Source: Endothia cerciana
Taxonomy: Eukaryota > Ascomycota > Sordariomycetes > Diaporthales > Cryphonectriaceae
Assembly (NCBI GenBank): GCA_026119935.1
Contig: JALRMH010000042.1
Location: 291,289 to 355,288 of the forward strand
Reading direction: 5' to 3'
DNA: 64,000 nt
Position numbers and translations under genes: made by a program. A model generated the notes under the pieces. The model saw only the letters and a list, made by a program, of their open reading frames with translations. It was not told the DNA's origin and ran no database searches. Below, one piece after another: positions 46,401-56,769 of the stretch. Numbering within the stretch: position 1 is the first letter of the stretch; the number at the start of each line of letters is the position of its first letter.

Positions 46401-48723
46401 TTCTGGTGCCAAAGGCAGTCAGGTCAATGCCAATCTTATCTCATGCAACCTCGGCCAGCAGGTTCTGGAAGGCCGTCGTGTCCCTTTGATGGTCAGCGGT
46501 AAATCACTGCCCAGTTTCCGCCCATATGATTCGGATATCCGAGCAGGTGGCTACATTGTCAACCGATTCTTGACAGGCATCCGACCGCAGGAGTACTACT
46601 TCCATCACATGGCCGGACGTGAAGGCCTGATCGACACGGCCGTGAAGACGTCTCGCTCTGGATACCTCCAGAGATGTCTTATCAAGGGCATGGAGGGTCT
46701 TTCGGTCGGATATGATAGCTCTGTTCGCGATTCCGACGGCACATTAGTCCAGTTTCTATACGGCGAAGATGGCCTTGATATTGCGAAACAGAAGTACCTA
46801 ACGGACTTTGGCTTCGTCCTTCGGAACTTCGAGTCTCAGATGGAGCAGACGCACTACGCCGAGGCTAATACCCTCGGGCTGTTTGACCATAAAGACAGCT
46901 TCTTCAAGAGGAACAAACTTGCCGTCAAGAAGTCAAGGGCCAATATTCCAAACACGGATGAGCCAGTCAACTGCGTCGTCAGCCCCGCCAGGCATGCATT
47001 CGCCACCTCTGAGAAGTTTTACGAGGCCATGTCCGACTACATCAAGACCAACAAGGATGGTCTCATCAGAGATAAAAGGGAGAAGGATGGCACAAGTCGA
47101 GGTCCCGGAGTCACTACGCTCCCCCGGAAGCAGGTGGAGAAGATATTCGCAGCCAAGTATCTGAGATCTCTTGTTGAGCCCGGTGAGGCGGTCGGTATCG
47201 TTGCCGGTCAGTCGGTGGGCGAGCCTTCCACCCAGATGACACTGAACACCTTCCATTTGGCTGGACATTCGGCCAAGAACGTGACGCTTGGTATTCCTCG
47301 ATTGCGTGAAATATTGATGACGGCCAGTGCAGACATTTCGACTCCCTCCATGACTCTCGTGCTCAACGAGGAGCTCTCGGAGGCAGACGGTGAGAAATTC
47401 GCCAAGGCCATCAGTGTTCTTCCCCTCTCTCACGTCACAGACAACGCAACCGTCAGCGAACGAGTCGGGAAGGGCATCGGCTATCCGTTGGCCAAGATCT
47501 TCGTCATTCGCTTACGCTTCTTCCCCTCCGCGGAATATGAAGAGGCATACAACATCAAGATTTCCGACGTGCTCGACACGGTCGAGAAGAAGTTCCTGGG
47601 CCAGCTACAAGCCATGATAAAGAAGGAGATCAAGAAGAAGAGCAACAGTGCCAGCGCAGCGACTCCAGAGGTTGGCGTCAAGTCTGGGACCATCGAGATG
47701 GCCGATCCAGCCCAAGAAGGAGGCGGCCGTAGTGGCGGGGATGACGAGGATGATGACGATGACGACGGAGACGATGACGCGACAAATGCAAAACAACGGG
47801 CCAACCGCAACGAAGCTGCGTCGTACGGCCCCAACGATGAGGAGGACGATGCCATTCAGCTTCGTCTAGAGCAGGAAGCCACCCAAGGCGATAGAGAGGA
47901 TGATGAGGGATTTGAAGGGAGCCCACCCCACAGCGGCCAAGACAGTAGGGATGAGGGTAAGACCTTGCAGGTGGACGGCGACGCCGAGGGCCATTCCCGT
48001 GAGCTCCGCGTGAAGAGCAAGAACCCGCAGGTCACCAGGTTTCGGTGTAATGAGGCCAACGGCAGCTGGTGCGAGTTCGAACTGGAGTTTGATGTCAACA
48101 TTCCGAAGATCTTGATGCTGAACCTTGTCGAGGACGCCGTTCGCAAGACTCTCATCCAGCAGATCCCTGGCATCGGGCAGTGCACCTTCGTGGCGAAGGA
48201 GAAGATGCCAGATGTGCAGACCGGAGAGGAGGTCTCGGTCTCTGTGGTGCATACGGCGGGTGCCAACCTACAGGCTATGCAGCGCTTCGGCGAGTACATC
48301 AACCCGAACAAAATCTCGACCAACGATATCGCGGCCGTCCTCGCAGTGTATGGCGTCGAGGCTGCCCGAAATAGTATCATCCAGGAGTTGAGTAACGTCT
48401 TCGGATCGCACGGCATCAGCGTTGACAATCGACACCTGAACCTCATCGGCGACCATATGACAAGGAACGGTGGCTTCTCGCCGTTCAACCGGATGGGGCT
48501 GCGTGGCAACGTAAGCCCATTCACCAAGATGAGTTTCGAGACCACTTTGGCCTTCCTCAAGGACGCACTGCTGGACGGCGACTGGGATGATCTCAGCACG
48601 CCTAGCAGCCGTCTAGTCATGGGACGACTGGGCAAGGTGGGGACGGGCGCATTTGATATCTTCACCAAGGCACCGATGAGTCACTATGACCCCATGCGGG
48701 CAGACGACGAGATGGAGCAGTAG
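43477..48723 (+). CDS. rpa190: DNA-directed RNA polymerase I largest subunit (A190)
   Basis: Two exons, 43477-43658 and 43731-48723 (72-bp intron), predicted 1724 aa. It is the catalytic subunit that makes the 35S rRNA precursor in the nucleolus. The N-terminal clamp zinc site is completed across the intron: CTTCNLGQQSCPGHPGH (residues 62-78). The active-site loop NADFDGDEMNMHF (645-657) carries the three Mg2+-binding Asp. The RQPTLHKPSIMGHRV stretch precedes it. The trigger-loop region reads GIVAGQSVGEPSTQMTLNTFH, then LGIPRLREILMTAS. Two acidic insertions, typical of A190 and absent from B220, lie at about residues 260-300 (DSDEGIADLSSSDGEE) and about 1395-1460 (DDEDDDDDDGDDD). The C-terminus FDIFTKAPMSHYDPM is a short tail without a heptad CTD. 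Confidence 0.96.
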
Positions 48724-49685
48724 GCTGATGATGATGGGTCAGCGGGTGAATCACCGTGGTGTCTTTCGTCCTGGTTTCAGGTGGCGTTGGGTGGGGGTGG
48801 GCCTGATCAGCCATGATGGGTAGTTAGTTATCTCCGCGGTAGAATTGAAAAGTCTATTGATTTGTGCTTTCCTTTGGTGTTTGATCCCTTCTGCCCAAGA
48901 ACGGATACCTACACCCACCCCTTTCATCATGGAAGGCCCAGGCGTAGTGCATAGTGAATCATCTAGCCGCAGCAACCAGCTCGCCCTTCGATGGCCGTAG
49001 GCATCGTCGTGTTACTGGTCACAAAACACGATGAACATTCTGCATGACAATGACTTGTAGCTACATAGGCATCCAGGAAGACCAGGGCCTGCCCGGGAGA
49101 GAAAAGAGCGTATGGTCCAGCTTGGGCACATAAGGCTCTGTGGGGCCCGTCCCCGCAGGGCGATGGCGCCCTTGAGAAAGGCGGAGCCGCGGTCATCTCG
49201 CGATGGCTTTCATACCCTACGCAGCTGGCTGCTAAGGAGGACGTCGGCTACAGAAGGACAGTGCGGTATCAGAGGTGAGCCAGGCTGCAAGGCCGGTGAT
49301 GTTTCGGTCTGACAGAACTGAGACGCGTCAACAAGCCCCACCAGCCAATTGTAGAATCGACGGCCCAGACTCGTCGGGGGCACGTTTACGCTGATAGGGC
49401 AGAGCACACATCATTTCACACGAGACCAGCACGCCGGGGGAGGACAGAGAATAGTAACAACGGGCTGTGATCATCAAGTTCCCTCGTTCAGTTCGGGGCA
49501 GCGTCCCATTAGCTGCAGAATCTAATGTACAACCCAACCAGAAAGCAACGCATCGTGAACGCCAATGTAGACCCTTCCCGAGTGGATGACCATCGTCAAC
49601 CGAGCATTGCTGGAAAAATCATCGTAAACCGTCCCAAACCCACGCAATCAGAAAAATCCCCAAACGTTCACCACCAGCGAGCAGC
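48724..49685. other. Intergenic between convergent genes
   Basis: A 962-bp spacer holding the 3' regions of the A190 (+) and histone H3 (-) genes. No ORF with family features was found. Confidence 0.5.
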
Positions 49686-50285
49686 TTAGTTGCGCTCACC
49701 ACGGAGGCGGCGGGCAAGCTGGATGTCCTTCTGCAGGGGCTGTTAGCACGTTGTGACAAGGCGTGGGCGCGCGGCGCCAAGTGGGGTCTGTTTTTTTTGG
49801 TTTTTTTTTTTTGGAAGGAGGCACGTACGGATTGGATGGTGACACGCTTGGCGTGGATGGCGCACAGGTTGGTGTCCTCAAAGAGGGAGACGAGGTAGGA
49901 CTCGACAGACTCCTGCAGTGCACCGATGGCGGAGGACTGGAAGCGGAGGTCGGACTTGAAATCCTGGGCAATCTCACGGACCTGTGGTTGAAGAAGAAAA
50001 AAGGCGTCAGCAGAGCGCGTCGCGACACACGGGGCGGGGGGGGGGGGGGGGTGGGCACAAAGAAAAACTCACCAGGCGCTGGAAGGGGAGCTTGCGGATG
50101 AGCAGCTCGGTGGACTTCTGGTAGCGACGAATCTCACGCAGGGCGACGGTACCGGGCTTGTAGCGGTGAGGCTTCTTGACACCTCCGGTGGAGGGGGCCG
50201 ACTTGCGAGCAGCCTTGGAGGCGAGCTGCTTACGGGGGGCCTTGCCACCGGTGGACTTGCGGGCGGTCTGCTTGGTGCGGGCCAT
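49686..50285 (-). CDS. hH3: Histone H3
   Basis: Three exons (50285-50073, 49981-49829, 49730-49686), 136 codons, standard length. Core nucleosome histone. The tail MARTKQTARKSTGGKAPRKQ shows the usual modification sites K4, K9, S10, K14 and K18. K27 and K36 lie in KAARKSAPSTGGVKKPHRY. The histone fold continues in exons 2 and 3 ([40 protein letters not shown]) and ends RGERN. The first intron (91 bp) contains a C-run of about 14 in the coding direction, and the second (98 bp) contains two A-runs (T-runs on the + strand at 49791-49812). It is divergent from H4, the usual filamentous-fungus arrangement. The 51 codons of exon 2 join in phase on both sides. Confidence 0.97.
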
Positions 50286-50948
50286 TATGATGATGCAAGA
50301 AAGTGATGATGGGAGATGGAGTTGTGGTGTTTTGATTGATGACGCGGCAGGACGCGATGGGATTTGATGGAAAAGGCCGGTTGGTTGATGACCGACGGGA
50401 TGGGTGGCTGTTATTTTGGGTGGAGTTGTGTGATGTAGAAGGGAGAAAGCGCGGGTGGTGGAAGGGGTGGGGGAAAGGAACTTAAGTACCAGTGGCGGGC
50501 TGCAGGTTTGGCTGGTGGCTGATCTGCTCTGCTCTGCTCTGCTCTGCTCTGCTCTGCACTGCGGTGCGGTGCGGTGCGGTGGGTGCGGTGGGTGCTAACT
50601 AAAACTGCTGGGTGTCGGGGGGTCGCTGATTTAGGCTCTAGCGTGGGTGGCCCTGCAGGGTGGCCTGTGCTTTCCCCAATTCGTGTGTTTTGCGCTTGGG
50701 TGGCGGGGATGGCCGGGTTGCGGTTTTTTCCCTCGTGTGTGCAACACTTCAGCAGAGAGAGAGTTTGGAAGGGGCGGTGCGGGCTTGCGAAAGTGCACTC
50801 GAGTTTTTGATTGGGTGCACCCGTCTTGGCACTTTCTGATGCGCTTTCCCGTTTCGAGCGACAACGACTGGGAACGTCCAGTCGATCAGTGTTATCACAG
50901 ACTGTCCCTGCGTCCCCTCCCCAGATCAGATCAAGGGAGGAAACTGCA

Positions 50949-50950
<2 letters not shown>

Positions 50951-51004
<54 letters not shown>
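50951..51004. repeat. (CAGG)n tetranucleotide repeat
   Basis: About 13 perfect tandem CAGG units between H3 and H4. Spacing is a plain 4 bp with no spacer, so it is a microsatellite, not a CRISPR array. Confidence 0.95.
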
Positions 51005-51006
<2 letters not shown>

Positions 51007-51183
51007 TACCAACCACAACAGGGGTAACTGGTAACCCACTCACTCCCATGCGTCCGTCTCCTTTGCTTTGTCTAGTCCCCACACACAAACATACGGTTGC
51101 ATTCATTATACAGTACATGGTGATGCACATAAGCATGCTGCTTTACTTTCCTGTCCGGCTGTGCGTTGTAAGGATTTGCTGGC

Positions 51184-51232
<49 letters not shown>
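51184..51232. repeat. (GAT)n trinucleotide repeat
   Basis: About 16 perfect GAT units between H3 and H4. It is open in several frames (poly-Asp, poly-Met, poly-Ser), which explains the spurious ORFs there. Confidence 0.95.
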
Positions 51233-51234
<2 letters not shown>

Positions 51235-52127
51235 GGTCCAAGAGGAGGACTGCCTCGCCCTGACCACGAGTGCCTGGAGAATACAGCCGGCTACCCGTGT
51301 CCCACAGCACAAAAAAAGGTATCAGGTACCGCAGCAGGAGTGTTCCTGCCTAGGTAATAGATGGCTTCGCACATCCCTTCTATGGCCAGCCTCGAGATGT
51401 GTACCTCCGTACATGGTTGCATAGTATCATCACATGGGTTCGTGAGAGGCAGGAGGACCACAACAGGCCATCCCCCGCCACAGGCTTCCCCAGACACACA
51501 GACAGACAGACAGACAGACAGATAGACCGAAACCTCAGTGCAAGTGCCGATGGGAGGGTCTTAGCTACACAGGTGGGCTCTACATAGGTAGTAGTAGCCT
51601 ATACCCCACGTCACCTACCTATTCCTACCCAGCCAGCCTCCCGGGGTCTTGCCATCCAAGATTGCATCGTGGTTTGTTCTTGAGGCCAATTAGAAGATTC
51701 ATGCACCAACCACATGGGAAAGGGTGGGCGGGTCCGGTTGGATGCCGGGAGGTGGAATTTGAGAAGGAGGAGGCACGAGCCGCGACAGGGTGTCGTTAGT
51801 ACCTTAAACCTGCGCCTTCCCCAGCGTCAAATTAGGCCGGGTCAGGCTGCGGAAAAAAGTCGCGTTGCTGATTCTGACCCTTGATGCTAGGCTGGGCCCG
51901 GGGGCTCGGGCTATGGAGTGATCTGGCGCACCTGCCCTTGCAGCATGCCCTCCTACTTAATCCCTTTCCCCTCCCCCGCGTCAACACCATCCTCAGCCGC
52001 GCTTGCTCCGATCCTGCTACATCACATCAAGGCACATCTCACACAACCACTGCTGCACGCCTGCATATACCCACCCGCTGTGGTACATCCTACACCAACA
52101 CTTCTTCATCCCGCCCCATCAATCAAG

Positions 52128-52637
<510 letters not shown>

Positions 52638-53215
52638 ACACTCTACAACTCATGTCACGTCACGATTGTTTTCTGTTCTCGCGGGGAAGGGCTTGGCACC
52701 AGGAATGCTTTGGGTTGTGCCTGCGATGCAATGAATTCTGGGATTCGGTTTCTGCTTTGGGTTCTCTGTACCATAAGGGCAATTGGTGTTCACACGGATA
52801 ACATAATTGATACCTCCCACGCTTGAGGAGGCGGCTCTGATGACAATCTTGACCTCATGTCTCCGTTCTCGACATGTTGTGCCCGGGCACACCTCGTGCC
52901 TTGTGTCTAACGCATCATGTGCAGCCAGCCCTAATGTCTGCGCACGCACGATACAGCCTACTGATTCCCACTGATGACCCATCCAATATACATGTCACGG
53001 TAGCAGGCAGGCGGTCCAGGTAGGTAGGCGTTGAGCTGTCGGACAGGTTCTATGAGCTACGGGCGGGCCCTATCTTCAGGCAGATACAGGCTCTGTTGAC
53101 AGGACGTAGCTCGGAGAGCTACAACACAGAACAGATCAAGGCTGAACGGGATCTCCAGAGTTTGAAACGTGGCTTACACATACCATAGTATATCCACCAC
53201 AACATACCGGCCACC
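52638..53215. other. H4 3' flank and start of repeat region
   Basis: The first ~350 bp are the 3' flank of H4. From about 53020 the sequence probably belongs to the DNA transposon whose coding remnant starts at 53216. I could not find the terminal inverted repeat. Confidence 0.4.
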
Positions 53216-53500
53216 ATGGCTTACGAAGACCGGCTCCAACTAGCCGGCGAAAGCTACAGCCGAGGCCGGTTCAAGAGTATACGGCAAGCTGCAGCCGCCT
53301 TCGACGTACCACGGAAAACCCTGGAATGCAGGCTTCGTAGTATACCGGCACGACACGAAGCATATATATATATAAGAGGAAGTTAACGGCCGCCGAGGAG
53401 GTAGCCCTTGTGCGATGGATCCTTTCTATAGATGAACGCTGTATGGCCCTGATGATGGCTTATACACGCAGCATGGCCAACTTACTACTAGCCGGCTGTG
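53216..53500 (+). pseudogene. pogo/Fot1-like transposase, broken N-terminal fragment
   Basis: ATG at 53216 opens MAYEDRLQLAGESYSRGRF, then SIRQAAAAFDVPRKTLE, a psq-type helix-turn-helix. After a frame change at a short (TA)n tract (about 53362-53374) the next frame reads KLTAAEEVALVRWILSIDER and AYTRSMANLLLAG, which match the second (CENP-B/Tc5-like) DNA-binding domain of fungal pogo-family transposases. The sequence stops at 53500 where an LTR begins, so the DDE catalytic domain is missing. The family call rests on motif resemblance by eye. Confidence 0.7.
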
Positions 53501-53917
53501 TGTAATGAGCACTGCAGTAATCCGAAGATACCAAAGTACTTATTGGGTTTATACTAGCAAGAGCAGTGCTAAGATTCAGCTTTGAATAAGAAACACAAGT
53601 CTTGGATGCTGATGCAGTAGTCACTAGCAGTGAAGCTTCTAATATCTGAATTCAGAACTTAGAACTTAGATCAATGACTGAAGAGCTATAAGGGAATCTA
53701 TCTAGTTGTCCTGAGTCTGTCCTTATATATCCAGCTCTTTAGTTTTAGCTCACTTGGCTCACTTGGCTATCCTAGTGATCCCCAGTGTATGCTAGTTTCC
53801 TGCTTGTATAATAGCTTACCTAGCTCACCTATCTTTGTATCCCTAACCCTGGGTTATGTAAGCAATGTCCCTGATATAAAAAGGTTCTGTGCTGCGGATG
53901 TTGGATCCGGGCTAACG
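53501..53917 (-). repeat. LTR copy 1 of the gypsy family (diverged)
   Basis: Starts TGTAATGAGCACTGCAGTAA, the same terminus as the copies at 53927 and 55491 and the reverse complement of the right end of the copy at 58904. In element orientation it is minus. It cuts the pogo fragment. The far end near 53917 (GGATGTTGGATCC..GCTAAC) is diverged from the canonical TTATAACA terminus, and no target duplication could be found. The variable U3 block is built on GCTCACTTG units. Confidence 0.75.
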
Positions 53918-53926
53918 TAGTCTTGT

Positions 53927-54333
53927 TGTAATGAGCACTGCAGTAACCCGGGGTTTCCAAAGTATCTCAAAGGGTTTATGCTAACAAGAGCGGTGCCAAG
54001 TACAGGCCTTGAATACGGAAACGTAACTGGAAGTCTGAATGCAAGTGTTCACTGCCTTTAGGGCTTCTAAGTGTGTTGTGTACTTAGAACTTAGATTGAC
54101 AACTGAAGAGCAACTATGAGATCTATCTGACATTAGGAAACGTCCGTCCTATATATATCCAGCTCTTCAGTATAGGTCGCTCGAGTCGCTGGCCGACTCT
54201 AGCGACTACAACCTCCTTTACAACCCTAACCCTGGGTTACGTAATCATGCTGCTGACTGTTGGAGTCCCTGGCAGCTGGTCCTTTGTTGTTCGTGGCCTG
54301 TTCCGCGACCTGCATGTTGGATGGGTTATAACA
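53927..54333 (-). repeat. LTR copy 2 of the gypsy family
   Basis: 407 bp with ends TGTAATGAGC..GGTTATAACA (TG..CA). Shares blocks with the other copies: AACTTAGATTGACAACTGAA, TATATATCCAGCTCTTCAGT and CCCTAACCCTGGGTTA. The variable block has TCGCTCGAGTCGCT and AGCGACT. The flanking bases (left CTTGT, right AAGCA) do not match, so it is not a clean solo LTR. It truncates the 3' end of the broken gene to its right. Confidence 0.85.
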
Positions 54334-55246
54334 AAGCAGAAGAAGAATTAGAGCAAAGTCGAAAGGGAAGGCGTCGAGGACCTCCAGCCGAGCCAGCATC
54401 GGCGCGCTAGCACCAGCCTCCTCCCGCTCCTCTGGGGTCATGCCCAGCAGGTCCTCACTGCCCTTATAGGCAGTAACTACCTCCTCTAGAGCACTATAGT
54501 ACTCCGACACAGCGACCGACCAGGTGATGAAGCCTGAATCACCCGGCTTCAGGCAGAGCAGCGACAGCTCGGCCTTGCTAGAGTCAGCCATCTGTACCGG
54601 CAGTTAGCTTGTCAGGCGCTATAGCCACTCTAGCAAATCGTTGACCACTCACGTTCTTGAAGCCGCGCCGCAGTGCTAGCTCTTGCAGCCGAAATGCCCA
54701 GGCGACGATCGTAGAACTGCATGTAGGCCTGGTGGGCCCCTGCAGTAGGCTTCTTGTTACTGGTCAGAGCCTACTCTGACATGTGCGCCGAGCGAGACGC
54801 TAGAAACGCGACGACGAGGCGATGCTGGGCCTTAGCGACCAGCAAGCGATCCTCTTCGTCGAAGGGGCACACCAAACCCGTAGCAGTGCGGGCAGACTCC
54901 TTTTAAAAATCTGCCCCTGACCGCAGAAGGGTCTGCAGGTGCCACAGGTTTCCCTGCATGCTAACAGGGTGCTAGAACGCGTGTCAGACGCGATATGCAG
55001 GGTAAACAGAGGATAGACGCGACCTACCTGCTAGCAGACCTTGTTGTTAGCTGAACAGACGTCGCAGGCCGCGGACGACGCGTTCAGGAAGGAACAGGTG
55101 ATGGCCAGGGGTTCCTCGGCCGTTGGCACGCAATCGTACTCGGTGATGGTGGCGCACTTCAGGCACACCAGGTGCTCAACCACCCGAGGGTCCGTCCGAG
55201 TGGAGGCCTCGGAGTGGGCAGCGCGCGTTGTATGGCGGGGAGGCAT
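54334..55246 (-). pseudogene. Broken multi-exon gene of unknown family between two LTRs
   Basis: Minus strand. Start MPPRHTTRAAHSEASTRTD at 55246; an in-frame Met also lies at 55378. Exon 1 has a Cys-rich stretch (CLKCATITEYDC, then CDVCSANNKVC) and a TAG just before a donor CAG|GTAGGT. Exon 2 (from about 54969) reads MQGNLWHLQTLLRSG, LVCPFDEEDRLLVAKAQHR and AYMQFYDRRL, with TAG where Trp and Gln are expected, and a probable one-base frameshift near 54698. Exon 3 (from 54591) reads MADSSKAELSLLCLKPGDSG and MTPEEREEAGASAP and is cut at 54333 by an LTR. It has no gag or pol similarity. GC content is like host genes. I do not recognise the family. Confidence 0.6.
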
Positions 55247-55399
55247 CGTGGCACGGGCGGTGCGACGTCGTAGCGCGTGAAGATGGCAGGCGAAGAGAAG
55301 TAATGACGTGGCTAGGGACCGTGAAGGTTGTACTAGTTCTTCTACACTGCAAGAATCAGTCTCAGTACTAACAGACACCCAGCAGCTATCAATCAGACA

Positions 55400-55490
55400 A
55401 CCTGTTCCTGCTATATCATTGTGACTCTGCCGGGCTTACATAATAAGTGTTCTGACACAAAGAAACTAAAGAGCTAGATATATAACTACA
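55400..55490 (+). repeat. Truncated LTR remnant, plus orientation
   Basis: Bases about 55466-55486 (ACTAAAGAGCTAGATATATA) match the TATA block of the plus-strand LTR at 59064. The piece is opposite in orientation to the adjacent LTR copy 3 and ends exactly where that copy begins, suggesting an older LTR cut by a later insertion. The left limit is uncertain. Confidence 0.45.
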
Positions 55491-55950
55491 TGTAATGAGC
55501 ACTGCAGTAATCCAAAAGATCCCTGAGTACCGATTGGGTTTATGCTAACAAGAGCGGTGTCGAATATAAGCCTTGAATACAGAAATACAACTGAGTTATC
55601 CGTGCAAGTGTTCACTGCCTTTAGGGCTATCAGAGTAGGGTGTAATCTGATACTTAGATTGACGACTGAAGAGCTATGTACAGTGATTCATCTAAGGGAA
55701 ATGAACGTGTCCTTATATATCCAGCTCTTCAGTTCCGTTAGTAGTGTTGGTTGTTGGATCACCTGGATCACCTAGGTGATCCAACCGATCCGGATCACCC
55801 TGGATCACCCACCGATCCATCCTGATCCTGTAACCCTAACCCTTGCTTATATAAGCCTTAGTTCCTAGGGTGTTGAATTCTTCCCTTGTCTTTCGGACAG
55901 TTATTCCAGGTGCCCTGGTTTATAACCTGCATGTTAGATAGGTTATAACA
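55491..55950 (-). repeat. LTR copy 3: 3' LTR of gypsy element A
   Basis: 460 bp, TGTAATGAGC..GGTTATAACA. It directly borders a purine-rich tract of element A (55951-55963 on the minus strand), which marks it as the 3' LTR of that minus-strand element. The variable block is made of GGATCAC/GTGATCC units, including the palindrome GGATCACCTAGGTGATCC. TATA (minus strand) lies in the reverse of TATATATCC. The left flank CTACA (55486-55490) is the candidate target duplication; its partner would lie beyond the window. Confidence 0.88.
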
Positions 55951-55963
55951 TCATCTCCTTCCT
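55951..55963 (-). other. Polypurine tract of element A
   Basis: The minus strand reads AGGAAGGAGATGA directly before the TGTTATAAC start of the 3' LTR. This is the position and composition of a plus-strand primer for LTR retrotransposons. Confidence 0.7.
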
Positions 55964-56138
55964 ATCGATCGTTGTCCCTAACAATCTTCTGTAAGTGTCC
56001 TAGCAAGCTATTTATGTATATAGTCATACCTTCCTAATCGAGATATCAAACAGGGTTAATAAATCGCGTCTTAATCGTTTAGTGAAGACTTAAGAGCGCT
56101 ATTATCTTACTAAGCTTATTTCTGCTTTTAGTGTCGAA

Positions 56139-56708
56139 ATGCCTGCTTGTGCTTATTATCGCAAGACAGGGGCTTCCTGCTATTTTGCTGAAAACTCTTC
56201 TTGTTACAGGGAGTGTGTTTCTCTAGGTCAAAGCTGTAATACTAGTCGCTTCTCGGCTTCTGCTGGTTAGTTTCTCCCCTCTTTTTTTTTTTTTTCAGGT
56301 GTTCCTTAGTGTTCTTGTAGTTGCTAAGTTCCTTTTCTAGCAGGGCGCTTGATTCGTGAAAAGCGCAAGGTTTTAAATAAGAAGGCTGAGGCAGAGTCAG
56401 TAAATGCTGCTGCCCTATAAGCCTTACTAGCGTTGCAGGCTTGCTTTAATCGCGCGCGGAAATAGCGAAGGCTGTTAGAGGAGCGGGCTGCGGAAATGAT
56501 TCGTCGTGGCTTTAATTCCTTAGAGGGGTTTGCTGATAAAGAGGATCGCAGTCTTCGTGAGGAGGAAACTCGCCTGATGTCCTAGGGACATCTTAAGGTT
56601 ATTGACTGGAGTTCCTTAGCCCTTGATCCCAGCATATCTAGTTAGCCTTCCCTTTTAGAGAGCGAAACTGCAGCGCCTGATTCTCGTTCCGGGGTAGAGA
56701 GGTCTTAG
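56139..56708 (+). pseudogene. Antisense Cys-rich coiled-coil ORF inside element A
   Basis: Runs opposite to gag-pol, between the chromodomain end and the 3' LTR. ATG at 56139 opens MPACAYYRKTGASCYFAENS then CYRECVSLGQSC. The spacing suggests a Cys cluster in which some Cys have become Tyr (TGT to TAT). A probable intron runs from about 56270 (GTTAGT) to 56342 (TAGCAG), with a T13 tract. The second exon is charged and helical (LIREKRKVLNKKAEAES, RRLLEERAAEMIRRGFNSLE, DKEDRSLREEETRL), likely a coiled coil, ending at TAG 56706-56708. Four in-frame stops, all TAG, replace probable Gln/Trp. I recall similar Cys-rich ORFs as multi-copy hypothetical proteins in fungi, but cannot confirm that here. 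Confidence 0.6.
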
Positions 56709-56769
56709 GTAGTGGTTTTGCTATTATTGTAATGCTGAAATAACTACTAATAGTGTAGTGTTAGAGTTA

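Larger units (their letters stand above)
50286..52127. promoter_or_regulatory. Shared H3-H4 intergenic region, repeat-rich
   Basis: 1842 bp between the divergent H3 and H4 start codons, expected to carry both promoters. Within 1 kb it holds five different simple repeats: (TGCTC)n at 50525-50556, (GCGGT)n at about 50561-50590, (CAGG)n at 50951-51004, (GAT)n at 51184-51232 and (CAGA)n at 51498-51523. It also has TACCTAGG/CCTAGGTA-type motifs near 51345 and 51575. I found no clear conserved histone-specific upstream element by eye. Confidence 0.55.

Noticed and set aside
50951..51004. Regular tandem repeat as a possible CRISPR-like array
   Set aside because: Perfect 4-bp units without spacers in a eukaryotic genome: a microsatellite.
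53927..55950. LTR copies 2 and 3 as the two LTRs of one composite element carrying the broken gene
   Set aside because: Flanks do not match (CTTGT left, TCATC right). Copy 3 is joined to element A by a polypurine tract. The sequence beside copy 2 is pyrimidine-rich in element orientation, so it has no tract. Not excluded outright, but copy 3 belongs to A.
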